NCBI GenBank assembly: GCA_031002005.1
Contig: JARYHS010009186.1
Span: 249,235,894 to 249,299,893 of the forward strand
Length of the DNA: 64,000 nucleotides
Direction: 5' to 3'
DNA from: Vandiemenella viatica
Taxonomy: Eukaryota; Arthropoda; Insecta; Orthoptera; Morabidae
The notes beneath the pieces are model-generated. The model was given only the letters and a program-made list of their open reading frames with translations. It was not told where the DNA came from and made no database searches. Shown here in pieces: positions 54,110 to 64,000 of the stretch (positions within the stretch are counted from its first letter, which is position 1; every line of letters begins with the position of its first letter). Position numbers and translations under genes: made by a program.

Positions 54110-54600
54110 TTAATCACACACACATGGCACCTTCTCTGCCTTAGGTCACAGGCAGGTGGGGGGTGGAGTATTTGTCCGAAGACATTGCCTCCAACGTCAT
54201 GAAGTGGTTACAATTCACCCAGTCAACTGTACTGTTCGACGCATCATGTATTTCCATTATTGTTCCCTTGTAGGCCCGAAGAAGTCAGTTGGGAACGATG
54301 TGATTGAGTGTCTGTAAGGTGGCTCCACAGTCACAATTTGCAGAATCTACCCAGCCCCATTTGTGTAATAAGTAGGCGCATTTGCCTTGTCCTGTTCGAA
54401 TCCGATTGATGATTCTCCACTGCTGCCTGGGGAGATCGAAACCTTGTAACCTTACTGAGGGGTCCTCAACGAGATTTTTATTGGCTGCTGATAATTGCTC
54501 CCATTGTGTTGTCCACAGCTTGTTGATGTTGAAAGAGGACTCTGTATGGTTGATTGCTGTGCGCCATGGTGGTTTTCTTGATGCAAACTATACGAAGTAA
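54110..54600 (-). pseudogene. LINE ORF2 C-terminal domain
   Basis: Minus strand reads WEQLSAANKNLVEDPSVRLQ, DLPRQQWRIINRIRTGQGKC, YLLHKWGWVDSANCDCGATL and QTLNHIVPN before a stop. The RTGQGxC...CDCGxxxQTxxHIV pattern is the zinc-knuckle-like end of jockey/CR1-group ORF2. The 3' portion matches the tail of the LINE at 49,812. It ends near CACACATGGCACC at 54,118. Confidence 0.82.
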
Positions 54601-55439
54601 ACTGTGGATGTATATTTTGATATAGTAAATGGGAAATGCAAGTGAAGTATTTGCTATCGTTTGTGCTTGTATAGGAACGTACAGAAATGATTCATGGTGA
54701 ATAAACGTGAAATATAAATAGGAGTCTACCACAGACTAGAACAGTAAATCAGGAACAACCCTACCTTTGAGTCTGATTTGTCCCTATTCAGGTTACTTCC
54801 TCAATTCCAATTTCCGATTATACTGCAGAAGGAGTGGAGCGAAGAAGACAAATGACGGCCATTATGTATTCGTGTCAAGGATAACAACCAAAGAAACTCA
54901 TATCCTAAATTACGCACCTAACAGAACTTAGTTGTGAAATCCGTAAATTGAGTTCTTAGAATTTAAAACATTATCAGAATCTCCAATACTTGTATCAGCT
55001 TAGATTTCGCTCATTGCACTAAAACTGGAGCACCGTAATTGATCATTTTAAGAGAGTTGTTGGACGAGGGAGTGGCGCCGACGCCTTGTTCAAATGTTTG
55101 TTCTGTTCAAACAGAAACTTGTACTCATCGACCGGCGGACACCATTCTGTTTACCCTGCAGACGATTATACCGGCCACTGTTTTCCGTCACGCTCCGGAT
55201 ACGCTGCCGGCGTCGAACATACTGACTATCGAACTGCGCGAGCCTAGTTACAATTGCGAATGCGAATAGACCAGGGTAATCAAACTTGTTTATCTACCAG
55301 TCACTTTTGTGCCTCTGTTAGTACCCAAATTTTCTAACCGCCCAGTGGTTCCACAGTAATGGTGATTTACAAAGTGGGGAAGTGAGTTTAGGAAATTTAT
55401 AAACAGTGTTGCAGCAAGCTAAGTGTGTAATAATTTAAT
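54601..55439. other. No gene seen
   Basis: AT-rich to 55,020. A GC-richer 76-codon frame at 55,039-55,269 (+) has no known motif. Confidence 0.45.
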
Positions 55440-55900
55440 TTAATTGCAATGGAGCACACGCTCCGGTGGCAATTTCCCTAAACACCCATCTTCCCCCTTC
55501 AATGCTCCCACCCACATTTGCCCCCTACAAATTTTAACTTTAAATTTTTTCAACGTTTTCGGCAAATTATTCATCATTTCCCTTGGTAACTTATTGCAAA
55601 CCCTTACACCCTTACCTAAAAAAGAGAATCTTCCCACACCCTTGCGCCTGAAATCGAGTGCCAGCTTGTAGTCATGGTCATCTTTTTCCTTCCATGCACT
55701 ACTTTTCGTACCTACACTATCATCTTTCCATGCCTCATCACCAGTATACGCCTTGTACACTCCCATGACCCTCTTCACCCTCCTCCTGTCTTCCAATGAA
55801 TCTCATTGCAGTTCTTTTATCATATCTGTTACTGATTGCAATCTGCGATAATTTCCAGAAACAAATCTAGCAGGCCTTTTTTGACTTACAAAATAATTTA
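55440..55900 (-). pseudogene. CR1/jockey-group LINE, ORF2 C-terminus
   Basis: The minus strand begins near 55,900 with DNA for RPARFVSGN-like residues, then after a small break EDRRRVKRVMGVYKAYTGDE, YKLALDFRRKGVGRFSFLGK and VRVCNKLPREMMNNLPKTLK. The RRVKR...F..R....W N.LP pattern is the usual C-terminus of this LINE group. Related pieces are at 13,990 (-) and 31,590 (+). The 118-codon last frame is intact to its stop at 55,440. Confidence 0.85.
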
Positions 55901-56224
55901 TGTACTACTTTCAATAAGTTTTTCAGAATTAATCTTCATAAAACAACTTAAAACAAACCTTCAGACCCGGGCCTTTTTTATGAAATGTTATTTTAATAAT
56001 TATGTATAGATGGCAGTTGATTAATCAGGGTTATGAATATGTTTCGTGTTATTAATTTTAAATTTTGTTAAATGAACATTGTTTTATGGAAAGAAACTAT
56101 GAAATATGTTGAAGGGCAGTATTATGCATGAAACATTAATTAAAAGTTTTTTTTTTTTCTGCAGCCATTCAGCCAGCAACTGATTTTTCTTTTATTCGTC
56201 AAGTGTGTATATGGATTATTCTCG
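55901..56224. other. No gene seen
   Basis: AT-rich spacer. Confidence 0.5.
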
Positions 56225-56372
56225 TGTTATTATTGATGATAACCAGTGACAGGACAACACAGGACGGACACAACACTTAATTAAAACCACCCATGCCCTT
56301 GGCCGGACTCGAACCGGCGACCTCTGCGACGCGAAGCCAGCTCGCTAGCCCCGCGCTACCGAGGCCGGCTAA
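56225..56372 (-). repeat. tRNA-derived SINE, family B
   Basis: The minus strand starts AGCCGGCCTCGGTAGCGCGG, holds the B box GGTTCGAGTCC, GGGCATGGGTGGTTTTAATT and the GTGTCCGTCCTGTG block. The best preserved family B head in the window. No A-tail is visible. Confidence 0.88.
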
Positions 56373-56508
56373 TTAAAAGTTTGTCATTGTTAGTTTTTAG
56401 GTGAGACACGATGTCTGGAGGATACTTCTGAGTGGTTTGGAATGGTTTATGTTGATAATTTGGTGTGTGAACACCTCTAAATACCATTAATTTCCATTTC
56501 CGTGTGTT

Positions 56509-57229
56509 TCATGATGATTGTAAACGATTTTGTATTAATTCTGATTGTTTTAATGATTTTTTATTCATCGTCCATGTCAGTACCACACTCAGTAATATCA
56601 GCACTACCAACACTAGTTTGGTCGGTGTGGGAATTTTCTGTTTCTTCTCCTCTATATTCATAACTTCAGAAGTAGTTACATTTTCTTTTACTGGTTGTTC
56701 TTGTATTGTACGCAAAAGATTTTGAGATTGCAATTTTAAATTATGACCAAAGTACACCCTGTGCATAAAGACTGCGCCGATAGTTCTGTATAACGGTCTT
56801 TTAAGTTTGAATTTAAATCTATTAGCATACAAAATAGGAGCTTTATTTCTTTTCAGTCGTTGGTTTACGCCAACGGTTGCAAGGAAACGGTTCATAATTA
56901 CTGACAGTTAAATGAGTCAGTATCACTATACGCTGAGAGTTTAACAAGTATACGAATTTAAGGAAAGCACAATAAGTAATAAAAGGAGGCAAAAAACCGT
57001 AGATAAATTTTAAATTCATAATTTTTTGAAAAGATCCGTAGGGCTGGCAGCAATAGTTTAAATAGCGAGTATCAATCCAAACAACGGGGAACGGGGATTC
57101 CTTCTCGTGTAACCTAGCCTCTTCGGGAAGTCCCCGTTCATAATAGAAAATTTCAGTCAATGTTGCCAGAAAAATATTGTAGATATAAAAATTAACATAA
57201 GTACTTAGAATAAACTCTAAAACAGTCAT
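56509..57229 (-). pseudogene. Unidentified coding repeat, copy 2 of the 36,253 fragment
   Basis: Two minus-strand frames of 128 codons (57,229-56,843 and 56,895-56,509). The first has a hydrophobic start (LEFILSTYVNFYIYNIFLAT). The second reads NRFKFKLKRPLYRTIGAVFM and LLRTIQEQPVKENVTTSEVM, then loses the acidic tail of copy 1 through a 7-nt deletion near 56,650, after which it reads a spurious hydrophobic run. Before the deletion the peptide similarity to copy 1 is clear. I recognise no family; it may be a transposon protein. Confidence 0.4.
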
Positions 57230-57269
57230 ATTAAACGATAAATGCCTTACAAATTTGAGATTTAGTAGT

Positions 57270-57375
57270 TATGAAAAAAAAACATGTCCCTGAAAAAAAA
57301 AACATGTTTTTTTTCACAGTTTTTGTTCATATTTTTTTTTCAAGTCAGAAAAAAACAGTTTTTTTACAACACTGT
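57270..57375. repeat. A/T-run cluster
   Basis: Alternating A and T runs around AACATGTTTTTTTTC and CAGTTTTTTTACAACACTG. The same style occurs at 43,920-44,035 and 45,685-45,778, also ending ACAACACT, so it may be a small dispersed repeat. Confidence 0.5.
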
Positions 57376-58269
57376 TTCCAACAGATATTTCTCGAACTTT
57401 AACAATACTAAACAATTAAAACCAATCAAAATTAATACATAATGATTTAAAATAATTACAAAATGGTCAGAAATGAAAATTAAAAATATTTTAACACAAA
57501 ATTATCCACATAAATTATTTTAAACTTTAGTAAATCATCCTTTATACATCGTACCACACCTTTATACTTGTAATACAAACACTTAATCAATTTCTCTTGC
57601 ATTTAAACGATCCCAGGATACAGTGATCAAAGAATTAGTTAGAAATGGAATCACACTCCCCACTAGTGTTGCCAGGTCCGGTTTGCTAAAAATCGGGACG
57701 GAAGGTCAAAAAAATCGGGATTCAGGGTTACAAATCGGGACGGCCAAAAAAAAAAAATTTAATTCGCGTTTATTTTTATAATTTAGATTGGGTAGGGTTA
57801 TTTTCTATGGGAACTGTCTATCATGTGATAGGAACTTATGAATCTAATTTCTAAACATTATCATAATAGTAAGGTTTGTTATCTGGGACAAGTAGCGAAA
57901 TATTACGGGAAAAAGTTTATTTTGAAGTTGAATTTTAAGTATTTGTTTATGCTGTAATAAGTATGAGGTATTTATTTTTTTATTAAAATTTTATTTTGTT
58001 ATTTTTTAATGCGTTAGGTATAGTATTGTTATAAAATTCGCTAAAAACAAAATGAAGTCAGTTTTAACTCGTTCCTCTGCTGTGACGTGCTCGAGTGATA
58101 ATCGGTTTCGTCTCTCAGAACAAATTATTGTAATTAATTATCCTGGGAAAATATCCTTTCAGCTGCCGCGTTTGGAATCCGTATTGAAACCATAAAATAA
58201 AATATTTTTTTGCAGACGGACAATATCTTGATTTTTAAATATATTGTGTCATTTCTGTGGCAGCGTTAA

Positions 58270-58624
58270 GGGAGCGTGCACAAACCACGTAGCTCCATTT
58301 TGGCCTCCTGTGAACCCCGCCCCCCCCCCCCCCCATACACACACTTAGCACGTAGCTTTTTTCCCTTTTGATTCCAGAAGACATTTTGTACGGTTTTCTC
58401 TTGTCAGACTATTGCAAATTATATACGGAGATAATTAACTGAGGGAAATAAATATTCACATGCTGTTGTGAGTTCTGTTCCTCATTTTAACTGTGAACAA
58501 TGTTATGAAAGGAAAGCTACGTGGTCTGGCTCGGAACCCCCCCCCCTCCCCCAACGTAGCCCAGCGTAGCCTTCCAGCCAACCCCTCCCCCCTGGACCGA
58601 GCCACGTACTTTGTGTACGGTCCC
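58270..58624. mobile_element. MITE family 2, copy b
   Basis: 355 bp with the left end GGGAGCGTGCACAAACCACG and the right end, reverse-complemented, GGGACCGTACACAAAGTACG. Duplication TAA at 58,267-58,269 and 58,625-58,627. Nearly identical in the middle to 6,228-6,611. Inserted in the hAT element. Confidence 0.88.
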
Positions 58625-59306
58625 TAAGTCTTTTTTCTGCCGTGCTGTCTTCACTGTTTCTTTAACGTTACATGTTTTCTCATAAAGTTCACCCATTTCT
58701 AAAAACAAGTCAATTTTTAGTTTGACGCGAAAGTGAGAAAGTCACCTTGCAAATAAAGTGGCTTGAAAAAGTCGAATTTACTTTCACTGAATTCGTACTT
58801 AGTCTCTATGTAATTTAAACCACTTCTGTACTAACCACTACAATCTTTTTAATTTTCGAAATTATTTCATTCGGCAAGTATTTGAAAAATTGCCGCATTG
58901 AAGACTTATAAATACATCTTCAATCCTCTGCTTAAATTTTTTAGTGAGTCTGGCCGTTTATCTTAACTTCCGAAACACAGAAATGTTTCGTTTTCGAGAC
59001 TCGATACAGAATCTTGTAGGGACCTTCAGTGGATTTTGGAACAAAGTCAGGTAAGGTTCTGTTCCTTTATAATTAAAGAATATCCAGGGCGCAGTGGAAC
59101 ATTCGTTTTCTCCTATATTACAGATATAAAGTAATCTTTTAGGACGTCGAATGATTTCGAGACACGTTCAACAGCGGGTAGAAATGACATGTCTTAGGGC
59201 TGTAGGAAATTCAGATTCAACCGTCTCACACAGTAAAAGTTTTTAAAGCTTGAGCACATATTGCATAGTATGAGAAATGACTATGCAGCTTTAGGATAAA
59301 ATTTTC

Positions 59307-59825
59307 CTAGTCAGATTTATCCAAACTTATAACATATTTTACATCGTTATGTAAAATGTGTGCGGGACATCCCACTGATATAATTTTGTCATTATCATAG
59401 TCCATTGACTGTAAAACTGAATTGCGGCAGCCAAGGTTCAAATTTGTGTTGTCCGCACGATTTTTAGTATCAGCATTATTCTCCTTTAGTTGTGTCACTC
59501 AATTTTTATCCTTGACTGATACAGTTTCAGTCGCGTCTTCATAAAAATCAAATACGCAAGTTTTTAAATATGTAGCTGGACTGTAAAATTTTACCATCAG
59601 TAGAAAAAAAAATTGTTCCGCCGTGATTGGAGGCGTCTGTAGCACACTGTAAAATGTTTCCTTTTGAAGAGCTTCGATCGCTTCTTGTGTAGATGCCGAA
59701 CTTGAAACATTATGTTCAATCCCATTAGCCTTTGTTCTACCAACTGACAATTTTTCAGCAATTTTAGAATCGTTATGCAAAGTATGATCGAGCTTTGAGT
59801 CACAACCAAGAGAACTGAATGACAA
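59307..59825 (-). pseudogene. hAT transposase core, decayed
   Basis: The first frame (59,825-59,499) includes KLSVGRTKANGIEHNV and, further on, YLKTCVFDFYEDATETV, which fit the start of the RNase H-like domain in ZMYM/52K-repressor-type hAT proteins (usual GRTKA..., then LLDFYE..ETA). The next frame (59,498-59,307) reads NRADNTNLNLGCRNS and ISVGCPAHILHNDVKYV; ADNTNxNxGxR...GCxAHIxHNxV is the family's second catalytic region. A stop separates the two frames and the C-terminal dimerisation domain is missing. Confidence 0.78.
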
Positions 59826-61577
59826 GTTGTTATTGACCGAGTAGTAGTCTTTGTGAGTTCGGCAGCTTTCTTATTGGGTGCCCATTATTTTAAAAATGTT
59901 TTCAGGAATGTTGTTTCTTTTTTAAAAAATGTTTGTTACATTTATGGTGTTTGTTATATATCATTTTTGCCACCATGAGATATGTTAAACTTTTTTTGGC
60001 ACAATGTACAATATGCTTTATATTTATTATTCTTTGATAAAGGAATAGCTTTTTATTCAAACATCAAGAAAAGAAAACATTATTTGTTGTTGTTTCGTCC
60101 TCGCAGCGGCATCGTTTTATTCTCCTGAATTGGTGTTCGAATAGCTTATTTTGATGAAATTTTGAAAACAATAAAATTATGTTTCCGACATCAACATACG
60201 TAAGTACATATCAAATTGGCATACCGTACAAATAGATTCACCCTTTATTCCATTCTGTCTTCTATCCAGTAGATTAAGAGCAGTAAAACCAATATCCCTT
60301 CGTCGAAAATTCTTAAAATTTATTTAATCTCGTATAAGAACGTGCGGATATACATATTACTAAACAAGATTGAATAAACTTTCTACCCAAATATTAAACT
60401 TAACCTTAAATTCCATGGAGAGAGATGAAATCTTAGAATCACATGAACAGACTAGTTATACGTAGAGTAATTTATTGTATAAATAGCTCTAACACTTACC
60501 CACAGGACGTTTATATCTCCTGCCTTAACTGATTAAAACTCACGTGAACACAACCAGTGAACGGACAAACGATGAACGATTATAAGTGCGATCGCGTCTC
60601 CAGCAAGCAGGAGAGCTTCAACGTTCACATTTGCGGCAAGAGAGAACGGGCCAGCACAAGCGCTGTGGAGAGAGACCATATACTGGACAAGATATTTGGA
60701 TTCATGCACGACAATAACGGAAAGAAGGAGCGTACTCACCCCTGACCGAGGAAAGAATTACAGCTTGGGGATCTATCACCGACTCTAGTGCTCCAGGAAT
60801 CTGTTCAGTGAGCTATTACCACGCTCAAGGGTAGTTGGGTCTGTAACACCAAAAGTTGGAATGGTGTTGCTGGTTGGGAGCGATGCGTCTCGACGTGTAA
60901 CACGTGATTTCATGTTTTGCGTTGAGTGATGGCTTATTATCACTTATTCCAAAAATCGGGACATTTGGCGTCCCGATCACGAGTAAATCGGGACACGTCC
61001 CCAGACCCCCGAAAATCGGGACGTCCCGCGCAAATCGGGACACCTGGCAACGCTACTTCCCACTAACCTAATCCAGCTACTAGCGAGCGATAACAGAGCA
61101 GTTTACAACAGCATTACAAAATTCTTAAAAAATGAAGATATAGACCTTTAAGACACTGTTAACGGTAAACAGTCACACACGATAAGCCAATCAGATCTGA
61201 ACACGGTGGTAAGTGTTAGCCAGGGGCTAATAAATGAACAAAGCTTTTATCAAATAAGCATAATCGATAATAAACCAAGAACGCAGAACCACTAACACCA
61301 GGTCGGCATTATCCAACTAGTCCTACAGGAAGATACCAACAAACACAAAAGGAATTATAACAATTGCTACATAGAGGCAGGTTTATACTCGAAAGATTGT
61401 AACAATGACTAAATAAGCTTGACTGAAAATTTTAATCAACAATCAAAAATGTATAGTATAAGTATAAAGATAAATAGTAAATACAAGATTGGAATTAGCA
61501 TAGCCAAAACTGTAAATAATTAATTAATTAGAATAATGTAACAAGTGATGACTGTATGGTTATACAACCGAATGTCA

Positions 61578-61905
61578 TTATCATTAGTTTTCTGCCCTCG
61601 GGCAGGTTTTCACTTGGCTGCTCTCCATGATCTATCTTTTGCCTTTCTCTTAAGAACCATGTAGTTGCCGTCTTCCTTGATGTTGTCTATAATTTGGTAT
61701 CTCTTTCTTCCTCTTATTCTCCTCCCACAGACTAAACCTTCCAAGGCGTCTTTTATCAGGCACTCCCCTCTCAACAAGTGTCCCATCCAGTTTTTCTTTC
61801 TCTCCTTTATTACTTGGAGAATTTTTCTGCTTTCACTGACTCTGTCCAGCATTGCTTATTTTATCCACCCAGCTTATCTTCTCCATCCTCCTCCACATCA
61901 TACAG
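61578..61905 (-). mobile_element. RTE-type LINE fragment
   Basis: 328 bp between perfect 10-bp repeats CCGAATGTCA (61,568-61,577 and 61,906-61,915). On the minus strand it reads MLDRVSESRKILQVIKERKK, NWMGHLLRGECLIKDALEGL and RGRKRYQIIDNIKEDGNYMV, the RTE ORF2 tail (WxGHxLR... RGRxRxxxxD). The 3' end has TGATAATG-type short repeats instead of an A-tail, as RTE elements do. It lies in the 3' tail of another LINE. Confidence 0.88.
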
Positions 61906-61942
61906 CCGAATGTCAATAAAATTAAAAAATAAAAAAAATATT

Positions 61943-62697
61943 TCTCTTGCTCATTTCTGTCCTTAAATAGTACTTTTATAATTTCTTTTGATAAAACAAA
62001 GTTCATTTAGACCGATTTACAGTAAATTGCAAGACAAACATACCAATCATATTCAATCAAACTCTAGCTTGTTACAAATGCTTCATAAAATACAATTCTA
62101 TTTAAAACCTAGCTTTGAGTGCTGTTACAGTATGTTGAATCTTAACTGAAAAGTTTCAAGACACATTTGAGAAAGGAGATTAGCAGTGGAAATATTTTTT
62201 TATTTTTAATCATAGCTGTCACGCAGTGGGACGCACACATTCGTCGCAAATTTAATCGTACCTCACCCAGCGGTGACGAGATGAATACGCCGACCGAGCA
62301 GATTTATGTGTGGTTCCGGTGCTCGCCACGGTACTGATACGGGCCAGTAATTGCGGTTCAGACCAATGCTGCCTGCGGTAGCGCTTTGACGAGTGAATTA
62401 ACTTTCCAAAACGCTCACATCTGGTTACGTGGATCCACTGCCTCTTGAATAACTAGAAACGAACTAACTACTGTACAAGCACTGTTTTATTTATATCTCC
62501 TGCTACTAACTACGTCGTAAGTAAGTACAAATATTTTAGGCTCAGAATGCATCTAAATATAAAGAAATATTTCAAAGAGGTGAAGCTCGTAGTGCAGTGA
62601 AACAGTATTTGTTATATACGACAGGTTTAATTATAAACATAAATCATCCTATATTCTCAAATAAACTTAGAACGAAAGTCTAACGTTTTGAAAATCT
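61943..62697. other. No gene seen
   Basis: AT-rich; a GC-richer block at 62,220-62,420 shows no coding character. Confidence 0.5.
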
Positions 62698-63298
62698 ACA
62701 GGGTGAATCAGGAGGAACAGTAAATACTGTAGAAGTTGGTAGTACGAAAAGTATTGAGTAAAAAAAGTCGACTTAAACACGTGTGCGATGAGATTCCTTT
62801 TGGAGAAGCAGGTGCTGGAATGTTATGGATAAAATAAATCTCAGAAGGTGATCAAAAGCACAGAAATAACTTACTGAAGTACTTTATTCATGGAAAAACC
62901 CACGCAGAAGTTTAAATTAAATTTTCTAAAATCCCACCATCGACTTCAATACATAATCGAAGCACTCTATAGATGACACGTGCTGTCCCAATGCGCGCGC
63001 ATCAATCACGTACTGTTGCGAAGACAGTTGCAAAGTGTATTGAAGTCGATGGTGGGATATTTTAACATGTAATTTAAATTTCTGCGTGGGTTGTTGCATG
63101 AATAAAGTATTTCAATAAGTTATTTCTGTGCTTTTGATCATCTTCTGAGGTTTATTTTATACATTCAATTTCAGCACCTGTGTCTCCAAAACAAATGGAA
63201 ATAGGACGCGTGTTTATATGAACTTTTTTACTCAATGTTATTCATACCACCACCACCTTCAATATTTACTATTCTTCCCGAACCAACCTGCATATTGT
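62698..63298. repeat. Long imperfect inverted repeat (fold-back element)
   Basis: Arms of about 255 bp (62,698-62,953 and 63,035-63,298) with a ~80-bp spacer. Shared landmarks in inverse order include GATCAAAAGCACAGAAATAA, ACCCACGCAGAA and ATCCCACCATCGACTTCAAT. The outer ends are ACAGGGTGAATCAGGAGGAA and the inverse of GCAGGTTGGTTCGGGAAGAA. No coding sequence. A fold-back or MITE-type transposon is the likeliest identity. Confidence 0.8.
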
Positions 63299-63399
63299 AT
63301 GTGTGTTTGTTTCAGCCAACTAAGAGAACGTTAAGCCTTCCGTTGGCTTGAATTTGCTTTTGGATGGGTACACATCCGTGTTACAAGTAGGGTTGTTAG

Positions 63400-63549
63400 A
63401 TCTGGAGGGGTATTTACTGCTTAACGTGGCATCCGAACCACAAAACCGTTCTGGAGTACTAAACATTACATAGCAAGCTGCCACAAGTGAAAGCCTGCTT
63501 AAGAGCTTATATGAAAATCCCCACCGCGTTAGGGATTCGAACCGGGGGC
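63400..63549 (-). repeat. tRNA-like repeat fragment (possible SINE)
   Basis: The minus strand starts CCCCCGGTTCGAATCCCTAA, a perfect pol III B box (GGTTCGAATCC), followed by CGCGGTGGGGATTTTCATAT. No matching copy in the window; the A-box end is truncated by the adjacent hAT element. Confidence 0.45.
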
Positions 63550-64000
63550 TAGAGGTGGGCAAGAGAGTCGAGAATAGGTTCAAACAGTCGACTCCTCTGT
63601 CAGCCGACTTGAGTTACCAAAGCTTCGGCTATTATAGGAGTAAAAGTTGGACCCTCTTGTGTGGTGGGATGAAAGAAAGAGAATATTTCAAAATTTGAAT
63701 AAATTAATATTAAAAGACTGTACATTCCAACAACATCTGTTCCAAATAAACGAATTTTTTTCGAAAGCTGGACAATTAATGGCTGATAAACAAAGCCGCC
63801 TTACAACACAAAAAATAAGGCAAATACTACTTGAAATAGTAAAAGTAAATTGGTGTACGAGGGCAAATTAAAACGTAGGTAACACTTCAAAATTGTGGCC
63901 ATTTCTGAAACTTCTACACATAAGCAACACGGAAACCTTGAATCGGTTGCGTAAGACAATTAAAGAAAAGCGGTGGGGAAAATAGAGCGTCGGTGTGATT
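63550..64000 (+). mobile_element. hAT element, runs off the window
   Basis: The left end TAGAGGTGGGCAAGAGAGTC is a typical hAT terminus. The transposase C-terminus begins only about 95 bp inside, so the element has lost most of its interior. The right end is not in view. Confidence 0.65.
63647..63871 (+). pseudogene. hAT transposase dimerisation domain
   Basis: About 74 codons: LDPLVWWDERKRIFQNLNKL, a variable middle, then FFSKAGQLMADKQSRLTTQK and IRQILLEIVKVN. DPLxWWxExKxxFPNL...VFSKAGxLxxxxRxRL is the dimerisation signature of Ac/ZBED-type hAT proteins. The expected CIPAxSVPxER segment is degraded (CTFQQHLFQINEF), and there is no start codon. Confidence 0.8.

Larger units (their letters stand above)
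57664..61055 (-). mobile_element. hAT transposon inserted in a LINE
   Basis: 3,392 bp. Ends are TAGTGTTGCCAGGT and, reverse-complemented, TAGCGTTGCCAGGT. The 8-bp flanks CTCCCCAC (57,656-57,663) and CTTCCCAC (61,056-61,063) match at 7 of 8. Both ends carry clustered AAATCGGGAC motifs (57,690-57,745 on plus; 60,953-61,045 in both orientations), likely transposase-binding sites. The interior has transposase remnants on the minus strand and a MITE. Confidence 0.92.
57570..61942 (+). pseudogene. LINE ORF2 end and 3' tail, split by a hAT and an RTE piece
   Basis: Before the hAT the frames read TLNQFLLHLN and TVIKELVRNGITLP; after it, from 61,056, the frame resumes with PTNLIQLLASDNRAVYNSIT and KFLKNEDIDL before a stop near 61,151. 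The joined order matches the same LINE family at 32,725-33,434. The 3' untranslated region runs to 61,577, is interrupted by an RTE fragment, and ends in the A-rich tail at 61,916-61,942. Confidence 0.78.

Overview
The window looks like intergenic DNA from a large, AT-rich, repeat-packed arthropod genome. The animal is most likely an insect, and the tRNA-derived SINE style is reminiscent of polyneopterans such as stick insects or grasshoppers; the species cannot be fixed from the sequence. Almost everything recognisable is transposable-element DNA: tRNA-headed SINEs, 5'-truncated LINEs, LTR retroelements, and Harbinger, hAT, mariner and Tc1-type DNA transposons with their non-autonomous relatives. 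I found no complete host gene, no true tRNA or rRNA gene, and nothing prokaryotic (no operons, CRISPR or Shine-Dalgarno sites). Two short stretches (33,501-33,636 and 35,934-36,095) could be host exons, but this is weakly supported.

Layout. 1-10 kb holds SINE copies, two MITE families with TTA/TTG target duplications, a CAA-type microsatellite and a very clear 891-bp terminal-repeat retrotransposon in miniature (TRIM, 7,204-8,094). A PIF/Harbinger element with a decayed transposase fills 10,700-13,179. A SINE split by a 690-bp solo LTR lies at 15,803-16,724. 17,606-25,548 is an LTR retroelement on the minus strand with a GC-rich 2.6-kb LTR on one side, a 98-bp LTR remnant on the other, an integrase remnant, and two minisatellites of 37-bp and 26-bp period. 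26,807-31,541 is a three-deep nest: a mariner split by a 3.95-kb hAT element whose intron holds another hAT MITE.

31.6-36.5 kb carries LINE pieces, a TA-flanked TIR element with a LINE inside, a Tc1-like transposase end, the two exon candidates and an unidentified acidic coding tail. 36,484-43,809 is an internally deleted Ty3/gypsy element on the minus strand, with paired 1.4-kb LTRs, primer-binding site, gag, protease and integrase tail but no RT or RNase H. A 1,000-N gap follows at 44,253-45,252. The 745 bp before the gap and the 742 bp after it are the same sequence, so the gap is probably an unmerged contig overlap.

45.8-51.5 kb holds a TIR element, a hAT MITE with an 8-bp duplication, a jockey-group LINE with an 11-bp duplication, and a LINE ORF1 with zinc knuckles. 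54-64 kb holds further LINE tails, a second copy of the acidic coding tail, and another nest: a LINE split by a 3.4-kb hAT that itself contains a MITE, with an RTE fragment in the same LINE's 3' tail. A long imperfect inverted repeat and the start of one more hAT element end the window.

These parts do not form a pathway. They record successive insertions, and the nesting order with the target-site duplications gives a relative history. Most proteins are visibly broken; the best preserved reading frames are the gypsy gag capsid and protease segments.
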